Source of the DNA: Campylobacter gracilis
GTDB taxonomy: Bacteria > Campylobacterota > Campylobacteria > Campylobacterales > Campylobacteraceae
NCBI RefSeq assembly: GCF_018374135.1
Contig: NZ_JAHAFS010000009.1
Coordinates: forward strand, 1-64,000
DNA length: 64,000 nucleotides
Reading direction: 5' to 3'
A program made the position numbers and the translations under genes. The notes under the pieces were generated by a model that was not told the DNA's origin, ran no database searches, and saw nothing but the letters and a program-made list of their open reading frames with translations. Positions 57,576 to 64,000 of the stretch are shown here, piece after piece. Within the stretch, counting starts at the first letter, position 1; each line of letters opens with the position of its first letter.

Positions 57576-58502
57576 TTATTTAACGTAAGTGAGCCAGTGC
57601 TCAAATTTTGAGTCTTTGCCCGTAACGACGGTGAAATACGCCTTCTGCAAGCGGCTCGTGACCTCGCCCATCTCGCCCTTGCCGATGATCCTGCCGTCGA
57701 TGTTGCTAATCGGCGTGACCTCCGCGGCGGTGCCGGTAAAAAACGCCTCATCCGCGGCATAGAGCTGATCGCGAGCGATGCGCTCTCTGCGGACCTCGTA
57801 GCCCAGGCTGCGAGCGATTTCTATGACTGAATTTTGAGTGATGCTCTCAAGGCTGGTGTCGTTCGGCGGAGTGATGATGACGCCCTCTTTTACGATGAAT
57901 AGACACTCGCCCGGCCCCTCCGCGACGAAGCCCTGCGGATCGAGCAGTATCGCCTCATCGTACCCCGCATCAACTGCCTCAAAATTTGCCATTTGCGAGT
58001 TGAAATAATTTGCGCTCGCCTTGGCTTTTGCCATCATCGAAAATTGCGCCGGCTTTATCCACGATGAAATTTTGGCTTTGATACCCTTACGTAGTGCCTC
58101 TTCGCCCATATACGCACCCCACTGCCACGCTGCTACGATGACGTTTACCGAGCAGTCCTTGGACGAAACGCCCATCGAGCCATAGCCGAAGTACGCTAGC
58201 GGGCGAATATAAACGGTCTGATCGAAGCGGTTTTTCGCAACGACGTCAATCTGGGCCTGACGGAGCTGCTCGAAGCTAAACAGAAGCTTGATTAAGCAGA
58301 GTTTTGCCGAAATTTCAAGCCTGCGAGTGTGCTCGTCCAGGCGAAAAATCGCGTAGCCTTTGTCGGTTTTATAGGCGCGTACGCCCTCAAATACGGCGTT
58401 CCCATAGTGCAGAGAATGCGTCAAAACGTGGGTGGTGGCCTCCGCCCAGGGAATTAGTTTGCCGTCTTTCCAGATGAGCTCGGCCTCTTGAATTTGTGCC
58501 AT
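57576..58502 (-). CDS. ilvE: Branched-chain amino acid aminotransferase
   Basis: Fold-type IV PLP enzyme of 308 residues for the last step of Leu/Ile/Val synthesis. It opens AELIWKDGKLIPWAEATTHV, followed by the phosphate/substrate segment HYGNAVFEGVRAYKTDKG. The PLP lysine is in AKASANYFNSQMA (about residue 160), and TQNSVIEIARSLG with EAFFTGTAAEVTPI near the end is typical. Upstream gene of the pair with the SPFH protein. Confidence 0.95.
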   Translation of the reverse strand: MAQIQEAELIWKDGKLIPWAEATTHVLTHSLHYGNAVFEGVRAYKTDKGYAIFRLDEHTRRLEISAKLCLIKLLFSFEQLRQAQIDVVAKNRFDQTVYIRPLAYFGYGSMGVSSKDCSVNVIVAAWQWGAYMGEEALRKGIKAKISSWIKPAQFSMMAKAKASANYFNSQMANFEAVDAGYDEAILLDPQGFVAEGPGECLFIVKEGVIITPPNDTSLESITQNSVIEIARSLGYEVRRERIARDQLYAADEAFFTGTAAEVTPISNIDGRIIGKGEMGEVTSRLQKAYFTVVTGKDSKFEHWLTYVK

Positions 58503-58655
58503 TTCTTGATCCTTTTGTTTAAAATTTAATCTACAATTTTAGCTAAAACAATATTAATTTCTAAGAAATTTAAAAGCGGTTGAAATTTGATGCGATTTTA
58601 AGACGCACAACGAGTCGTGAGTTCAAATTTAGCTCGCAACTCGGTGCAGATGGCA

Positions 58656-59768
58656 TTAAAATTCTACGAAAGAAAGTCCGATGCCGATCTTATTGACGCT
58701 GCGTTTGTAGTCCGCGAGGCTCTCGCCGTAGCCGCCAAAGTAGCGTAGATAGCCGTAAAATCCGCTGTTAAAGATCGGAAAGCTGTAGTTCAGCTCGATC
58801 GCGCCGCGGTTACTGCCGTCAAAATGTAGGTTGTTTCGCCATAGAGCGCTAAGTCGCTGCTTGCCGAAGGTGTATGACGCGCGCAGATCGCCGTAGCCCA
58901 TATAATCCGCGATGTCCTCGTTCGTGCGGTCCAGCCAAAACGCATACCAGGCTCTGGGGGTGATCGAAAATCCGTCCGCGCTCCACGTGCTTTGGGCGTA
59001 GAGCCTATTCCATGAGCGCGATTCCTCGCCGCCCTTGCCGTTTGATTCGTGCATTGCGCCTATCTTTAGCTCATCCGCAAACGGTACCGGCGCGCTAACG
59101 TAGAGCTCGGGGCGGTAGTTGCTCTCGCGAAAAGGGGCGCTATCCTGCGTGATCTGCCACCAGGAATTTTGTGCGTAAGCGAACGAAATTTTCTCTCCAA
59201 ACCCCAGCGCGTCGTAGGTGATCGGGCGCTCGAAGCTAAACTCAAAATGCAGCTCATCCGCCTTACGATCGGATTTTTTGCTGAAATCGTGGGTAAAGAG
59301 CATATAGATCGGCTCGTAGTATTTAAGCCCTAAAAATCCGAAATTTCGGCCATTTTGCTCGCCTTGCGGGGCGGAATCCAGCGAGGCAGAATTTTGCGAT
59401 AGCGAAGCGGAATTCGATGATACTAAATTTGACGCAGCCGAGTTTGCGTCTGCGAAATTTGACGAAGTGGAATTTGGCGCGGCGGAATTTTTTGCGACAG
59501 AATTTTGCGGCGGCGCAGAGCTTAAAACGGCGGTACCATCGTGCGAAGCGCGGTTTTCTGCGGACGAGGTAGAATTTTCTGCGGTTTTTAGGCGCAACTT
59601 TTCGCCGCTTTCCGCTAGACTTGCCGCGGCGATCTTTTTGTAATAGATCATCGCGTTTTTGTAATCGCCCTTGGCCTCGTATTCGCTAGCCTTTGCGTAT
59701 AGTTCGGATAGATCTTGTGCGGTTAGGCTCATGGCGCAAAACGCGAATGCTAGAACTTTAAATTTCAT
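58656..59768 (-). CDS. pldA: Outer membrane phospholipase A
   Basis: OMPLA-type beta-barrel lipase of 370 residues. A signal peptide (FKVLAFAFCAMSLTAQ) precedes a helical segment, then an N/S/A-rich insert (about 61-139, DNA 59352-59588). The barrel starts near FGFLGLKYYEPIYMLFTHDF. The catalytic His-Ser pair is in MHESNGKGGEESRSWNR (about residues 233-250), with Asn in a later strand expected. It overlaps mobA by 11 bases. C. jejuni also keeps pldA next to mobA. Confidence 0.9.
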   Translation of the reverse strand: MKFKVLAFAFCAMSLTAQDLSELYAKASEYEAKGDYKNAMIYYKKIAAASLAESGEKLRLKTAENSTSSAENRASHDGTAVLSSAPPQNSVAKNSAAPNSTSSNFADANSAASNLVSSNSASLSQNSASLDSAPQGEQNGRNFGFLGLKYYEPIYMLFTHDFSKKSDRKADELHFEFSFERPITYDALGFGEKISFAYAQNSWWQITQDSAPFRESNYRPELYVSAPVPFADELKIGAMHESNGKGGEESRSWNRLYAQSTWSADGFSITPRAWYAFWLDRTNEDIADYMGYGDLRASYTFGKQRLSALWRNNLHFDGSNRGAIELNYSFPIFNSGFYGYLRYFGGYGESLADYKRSVNKIGIGLSFVEF

Positions 59769-60303
59769 CTACGCCCTTTAAATCGTTTTGATAATTTATG
59801 TTTAAAAACTGCTCTTTGTTTTTGAAATTTAGCACTTTGGAATTTGCAGATCCGATGAGCGCGCCGATCTTATGTTCCCCCGCGCGGTAGAGCTCAAGCG
59901 CGCGCGGCGCGAGAGCTGCGTCAAAAAATCCGCACAGGCTATGTCTGTGTGCCTCGTCGCCCGCTACGCAAATTTGCCCCTCTTGCTCGCTAAGAGCGCG
60001 AATGGTGGAAATTTCTACAAAGGGCATGTCGGCTGGGATGATAAAAATGCGCTCGCCGCTAAATGGCTTTAGCGCCGAATACAGCGCGCCCATCGGCGAA
60101 AATTCCTCAAATTCGTCGTAGATCATAGGAAGCGGCGGGTTAAATTTAGAGCTTTTGGTGCAGGCGAAAACCCGCTCAAACTCGCGGTTTAAGCGCGAAA
60201 AAAGAAAGTGCGTCATGCTGGGATGCCCGCGGAATGGAAACAGCGTTTTATCGCTGCCGAAACGCGAGCTTTTGCCGCCGCAGAGAATGACGCAGGTATT
60301 CAT
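59758..60303 (-). CDS. mobA: Molybdenum cofactor guanylyltransferase
   Basis: Attaches GMP to molybdopterin to make the bis-MGD cofactor that DMSO-reductase-family enzymes such as that at 9071 need. The nucleotide-binding start is VILCGGKSSRFGSDKTLFPF, and PADMPFVEISTIRAL is the metal/GTP site near residue 85. I choose ATG 60303 (MNTCVILCGG, 181 residues) as it gives the family start; ATG 60324 adds seven residues and is possible. It overlaps pldA. Confidence 0.93.
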   Translation of the reverse strand: MNTCVILCGGKSSRFGSDKTLFPFRGHPSMTHFLFSRLNREFERVFACTKSSKFNPPLPMIYDEFEEFSPMGALYSALKPFSGERIFIIPADMPFVEISTIRALSEQEGQICVAGDEAHRHSLCGFFDAALAPRALELYRAGEHKIGALIGSANSKVLNFKNKEQFLNINYQNDLKGVDEI

Positions 60304-60372
60304 AGAAATTTCACCGGCTTTCATCGATCTCTATCGCGGCGAAATTTTAAATTTGAAAGAAGCGCGGACATA

Positions 60373-61149
60373 TCAGTCTTTTTGCATATATTTTGCTTTG
60401 CCCAGGGCGTTGTTTGCGATGAATTGATAAAGGCTCGGCGCTTGAAGCTTCGCTAGCTCGGGGTATTTGGCTTTAAGCGTCTTCCAGATGTCATAGACTC
60501 GCATACCGCTTGCATAAAGCTTCATAATCTCGCTAAAATGCGGATCGTAAAGGCTCGGCTTTTTATACAGCGAGAGTTTGCGGTCGGTATCTAACACTGC
60601 GTTTGCCTCGATAAAATTCGCCAGATCGCGCTCGCTTACTTTGGCAAAATCCTTTTCGTAATGAGCCTTCATATATTTTAAAATTTCTTTATTGCTAACG
60701 CCTTGGAAGTGCATTTTTTTGATCTCGAAGCGATATGCGTATAAGAAATCCTCGCTTTTTTTGGCGGTTGCGCGAAGTCTTGTTTTTTCATCTTTGAACG
60801 TCACGGAGATAAAGTGCGTAAGCCCGGGCGCAGTAACGGCGTTTTTGAACGCTTCGTCCTCCTCGCCGATCTTTTTTAGGATCGCCTTGACGGTGTAGCC
60901 CTCGGCAATAAGGTTTGAAATTTTATCTTTATACGGTTTGTAGTCGAATCGCACGCGCCTAAAGCCCGTCTCGACACTGATTTTTTTGTATATCCTCGCA
61001 TGCTCTCTAGATGTAAAATACCTCGATTTCAGCCCTTTGCGGAGTTGTTCGGCAACCGCGGTAAAATCGTCATAATCGGCGATAGATGCGATTAATTCCT
61101 TTTCGTTTACGACCCTGCCGTTAACGACCGCGATGGTAATGACCTTCAT
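60373..61149 (-). CDS. Hypothetical protein with three HTH-like repeats
   Basis: 258 residues from ATG 61149 after AAAGGAGAAAAT. I do not recognise a family. Three segments share the plan helix, Gly turn, helix: ISNLIAEGYTVKAILKKI (about 78-95), IKKMHFQGVSNKEILKYMKA (about 140-160) and IMKLYASGMRVYDIWKTLKA (about 205-225). Each has a charged second helix, like HTH or homeodomain-type units. No signal peptide or membrane helix. It is rich in Lys, which supports nucleic-acid binding (inference). It lies upstream of mobA on the same strand. Confidence 0.7.
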   Translation of the reverse strand: MKVITIAVVNGRVVNEKELIASIADYDDFTAVAEQLRKGLKSRYFTSREHARIYKKISVETGFRRVRFDYKPYKDKISNLIAEGYTVKAILKKIGEEDEAFKNAVTAPGLTHFISVTFKDEKTRLRATAKKSEDFLYAYRFEIKKMHFQGVSNKEILKYMKAHYEKDFAKVSERDLANFIEANAVLDTDRKLSLYKKPSLYDPHFSEIMKLYASGMRVYDIWKTLKAKYPELAKLQAPSLYQFIANNALGKAKYMQKD

Positions 61150-61402
61150 ATTTTCTCCTTTGGTTGGGTACAATTCTAACTTAAAACTATAAACTCAAAT
61201 TTAATTATTTATTATCAAGGATTGCGTAGGATTTGCGTTTGCAAGGTAGAATTTTACGCGCTAAGATTTAGTATTTTGATTGATTTTTATATCTTTTTTG
61301 TGCTTGTTCTCACGCTGCTTTTTTATACTTTTTGTGTAGAGATGAAGCGAGTTTGCAGAGATAAATTTTATCCACAAATCCTAGCTAAATTGCCAGCGCA
61401 AG

Positions 61403-61762
61403 TTAGCTTTTTTTAAACGAAAAAAGCTTTTTTATCTTCGTAAGCCCAAGCTTCATGCCACTATATTTCATCATCTTAGCCATATTTACCCACATTTCGC
61501 GCTCATAGCACGGATGTGGGCAGTGGTGACAGCGCGGCTTTTCGGTATGCGGGCAGGCGCCTAGTCGCGCGTAGGCGTAACGCAGCATCCGCTCGCAGTC
61601 GCTACAGAGATGAAAGCGCGTCTGCACTAGCCCCTTATCGTCTTTGTAGTCATGAAGCACGGCACCATCTTTTTTGGGTGCATCCGCATGCTTGCCATCG
61701 CAGTAAATTTGGATAAATTTCGTCACCGTGTTTACTTCGTAAATAAATTTTTCGCTCGTCAT
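61403..61762 (-). CDS. ygbA: YgbA family protein (nitrous oxide-stimulated promoter family)
   Basis: 119-residue cysteine-rich cytoplasmic protein. The family pattern is KFIQIYCDGKH near the start, then LCSDCERMLRYAYARLGACP and RCHHCPHPCYEREMWVNMAK, with about eight Cys/His in CxxC-like pairs that could bind metal. Ygb A-family genes are linked to nitric-oxide-responsive regulation in enterobacteria; the molecular role is not established. It is alone in its transcript. Confidence 0.85.
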   Translation of the reverse strand: MTSEKFIYEVNTVTKFIQIYCDGKHADAPKKDGAVLHDYKDDKGLVQTRFHLCSDCERMLRYAYARLGACPHTEKPRCHHCPHPCYEREMWVNMAKMMKYSGMKLGLTKIKKLFSFKKS

Positions 61763-61863
61763 ATTTGATCCTTTGGGCGGATTTTATCTAAAAGAGACAA
61801 AAATACTCTTGAGCGCGCTCAAGCTAAAATTTATAGAATTTTAAAATTCCGCGGAATTTTGCT

Positions 61864-62892
61864 TTATCTTTCGACCTTGTTGCTTAATAAAGTCGCGATG
61901 AAGCGTGTTTTGTCGTTTGAAGCAAGCGCGATTTGCAAGCTCATCGTAAGCGGTACAGCCAAAAATAGCCCGCCGATACCAAGCACGAAGCCCCACAGCA
62001 GCAGCCCTGCAAGCACACTGATCGTTGAAAGCCCGAGCCCTTGTCCTAAAAAGCGCGGCTCTATAATATTTCCGATCGCTACGTTTACAACCAAATAAAT
62101 TGCGATAGTCCAGATGCTAGAGCTTATATCCATCGTAGCTAGCGTCACGAAAAGCGTCGGAAAGACCGCTACGATCGAGCCTATCGTAGGGATGAAATTT
62201 AGTACGAAAGCTAAAATCCCCCACAGCGCAGCATATGGGACACCAAGAGCCCACAGCCCGAGCCCGATGAGCGCACCGGTGCAAGCTGAAGCGATAGTTT
62301 TGATTAACAGATATTTTTTGAGGCTGGAGGCAAATTTCTTCACAAAAGTATGCGTAGCACGGCTACTTTGCGAAAAATAGCGGATTTTTTCGTCGATTAC
62401 GGAGCTTTCAAAGACCATAAATGAAACCATTATAAAAATGAAAAATCCCGTCGAGACTATCGAGCCTGTTTTGCGCAGTAGTGCAGATAGCTGCGCGGCG
62501 GCTTCGCTCGGATCGATGCCTAGGCTTGCGGCGTTAAGCTCTATGCCGAAGCGAGAGAGCTTCGCGCTCACGCCTCCTAGCACCTCTTCAAATTTTGCTT
62601 GAAGCTCGGGCAGGCGCGCTGAAAATTCCTTGATCGCATCGAAGATGACCGCACCGAAAAACACTATAATCGCCACAAAAGCAAAGGTGATGATGAGGAA
62701 GCTAAAAACGCGCCCGACGCGGATCTTTTGGACGTAAAGTACCAGTGGCGAGACGAGCACCGTGATGAAAATAGCTAGCAAAAATGGCACGACGATAGCC
62801 TGCGCGGCTTTAAGACCAGCCAGGATGATTACGACGCAGGCAACCGACATCAAGGACATTTGAAGCTTCAAGGATTCTCCTAAATTTGACAT
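61864..62892 (-). CDS. AI-2E family (PerM-like) membrane permease
   Basis: 342-residue polytopic protein with about seven to eight membrane helices. Typical features are an N-terminal pair (VVIILAGLKAAQAIVVPFLL), a periplasmic helical domain (about 75-140, IKEFSARLPELQAKFEEVLG), and the C-terminal block with LNFIPTIGSIVAVFPTLFVT and IEPRFLGQGLGLSTISVLAG. Family members export AI-2 or act as Na+/H+ antiporters, so the substrate is open. No quorum-sensing genes are nearby. Confidence 0.9.
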   Translation of the reverse strand: MSNLGESLKLQMSLMSVACVVIILAGLKAAQAIVVPFLLAIFITVLVSPLVLYVQKIRVGRVFSFLIITFAFVAIIVFFGAVIFDAIKEFSARLPELQAKFEEVLGGVSAKLSRFGIELNAASLGIDPSEAAAQLSALLRKTGSIVSTGFFIFIMVSFMVFESSVIDEKIRYFSQSSRATHTFVKKFASSLKKYLLIKTIASACTGALIGLGLWALGVPYAALWGILAFVLNFIPTIGSIVAVFPTLFVTLATMDISSSIWTIAIYLVVNVAIGNIIEPRFLGQGLGLSTISVLAGLLLWGFVLGIGGLFLAVPLTMSLQIALASNDKTRFIATLLSNKVER

Positions 62893-63074
62893 TTTCGCGG
62901 AGCTTTTACGCGAAATTTTGATAGAAAGATTTTAACTAAAATTCCATAAATTTTAAGACGGAATTTTAAAATTTCATCGCAAAATTCTAAGATACGCGCA
63001 AATTCTTAGCGGGCGCAAGAAAAGTTAGAATTTTTTGCTAAAATTTTGCGAAATTTACATAAGCAGGATCAAAA

Positions 63075-64000
63075 ATGAAACTTCCCAAACAGCTTTTAGA
63101 TCGTTACGCCGTGGAGCGCCAAAGCGCAGGCGAGGCGCAGCGGACGGCGAATGAGATCGCCTTTGCGCCTGTAGTTTTTCAGGTAAGCAGGCTGATGAAA
63201 AAATTTGGAATTTTAAGCACGCTTAATGAGGCACGTGACGGGCTAAGCATAGAAGAGATCGCGAAGAAGCTCTCGCTTAGCGAATACGCCGTAAAGCTGC
63301 TTTTGGAAAGTTCACTTAGCATCGGCACGGTGCTTCTGTGCGGCGAGAAATTTCGGCTTAGCAAGGCGGGGTATTTTCTACTCACCGACGAGCTCGTCGG
63401 CGTGGATATAGACTTCATCCACGACGTGTGCTACAAGGGGCTCTTTAGGCTCGAAGAGACGCTAAAATCGGGCAAACCAGAGGGGCTAAAGGTTTTTGGG
63501 CAGTGGGCTACGATCTACGAGGCGCTTTCGCATCTGCCGCCGCATGTGCCGCAAAAGCTGGCTCGCGTTTGATCATTTTTATTCGGATTTGGCGTTTGAG
63601 CCCGCGCTAAAGATCATTTTTTCGCGCAAGACAAATAAAATTTTAGACGTAGGCGGCAACACGGGGCGCTTTGCTAAGCGGTGCGTAGGCTACGACGAAA
63701 ATGTGCGCGTCACGATAATGGATCTTGCGGGGCAAATTTCGATGATGAAAGACGCCGTCGCAGGCGCGAAGGGTGCAGAGCGCATAGACGGGCTTGCGGC
63801 TGATCTGCTAGACCCCGCTACGCGCTTTCCGCGCGGCTTTGACGCGATCTGGCTCAGTCAGTTTTTGGACTGCTTTGCAGAGGAGCAGATCGTAAGCATC
63901 CTCGCGCGCGCGGCGGAGTCGATGAGCGCGAAGGCGCGGCTTTATATTTTGGAGCCGTTTTGGGACAGGCAGCGCTACGAAACCGCCGCGTATAGCATGA
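63075..64000 (+). pseudogene. SAM-dependent methyltransferase gene with a frameshift, cut by window end
   Basis: The first frame (63075-63572, stop TGA) encodes an N-terminal dimerisation/HTH domain: SRLMKKFGILSTLNEARDGL, SIEEIAKKLSLSEYAVKLLL. From about 63550 the following frame continues to the window end with RKSWLAFDHFYSDLAFEPAL and a methyltransferase core: KILDVGGNTGRFAKRCVG (SAM motif I) and FDAIWLSQFLDCFAEEQIVS. Deleting one C in GTGCCGC (63545-63551) joins them into one O-methyltransferase-like protein. Recent pseudogene or sequencing error; the 3' end is not seen. Confidence 0.75.

Noticed and set aside
1..64000. CRISPR array, rRNA operon, insertion sequence or prophage
   Set aside because: No regularly spaced repeats, rRNA sequence, transposase or phage structural gene could be seen on either strand.

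Overview
The window looks like a chromosome segment of a Campylobacter from the higher-GC oral group (C. gracilis/rectus/showae-like). This rests on four things: the gene families; local gene orders I recall from C. jejuni (purM-coaE-dapF; nifU-like/hypothetical/murE/ybaB/ispA/tkt; ilvE-SPFH; pldA-mobA); the dba-dsbI pair; and an extreme density of AAATTT/AAATTTTA words in gaps and even inside genes. Species assignment is inference. No rRNA, CRISPR array or insertion sequence is visible.

Layout. 1-5 kb: sugar-phosphate isomerase KpsF/KdsD, an RNA pseudouridine synthase, YbaK, LemA, tRNA-Met(CAT) and an exported double rhodanese. 5-7.2 kb: an orphan gene and a replication-initiator-like gene next to a very AT-rich, repeat-filled gap. 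7.2-13.5 kb: one operon with the tiny dba, a DsbB-like dsbI, a separately encoded periplasmic propeller protein, and a complete molybdoenzyme set (Tat-exported catalytic subunit, four-cluster Fe-S subunit, TorD-like chaperone, NrfD-like anchor). 13.5-20 kb: alcohol dehydrogenase, an immunity-protein-like pseudogene, purM, coaE, a Sel1-repeat protein and dapF. 20-22.5 kb: a minus-strand accessory patch with two overlapping micro-genes, a small regulator-like protein under a palindromic promoter, and an AAA ATPase. 22.7-33.2 kb: the S10-spc ribosomal operon through secY and map, behind a consensus sigma-70 promoter.

33.7-47 kb: a phosphoethanolamine transferase, a YheO-type regulator divergent from ridA plus a threonine-synthase-like enzyme, GrpB, tRNA-Ser(CGA), transketolase, ispA, ybaB, panD, murE, a NifU-like protein and an L,D-transpeptidase. 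47.3-50.7 kb: the alpha operon (infA, rpmJ, rpsM, rpsK, rpsD, rpoA, rplQ) on the minus strand. 50.9-55 kb: a zinc metalloprotease, a VOC protein and a cluster of SUKH-like, frameshifted and LRR/NTF2-like genes that resembles a polyimmunity locus. 55.2-64 kb: hisIE, an SPFH protein, ilvE, pldA, mobA, an orphan helical-repeat protein, YgbA, an AI-2E family permease and a frameshifted methyltransferase that runs off the end.

The most unusual signals are: (1) Asn-Ser-rich low-complexity inserts at interdomain positions of at least six unrelated proteins, apparently made of the same AAATTT/GAATTC-rich sequence that fills the gaps; (2) DsbI encoded as two genes inside a molybdoenzyme operon; (3) the immunity-like cluster, with a G7-tract frameshift and a distant three-stop Imm10-like pseudogene; (4) paired palindromes and micro-genes around the AAA ATPase.
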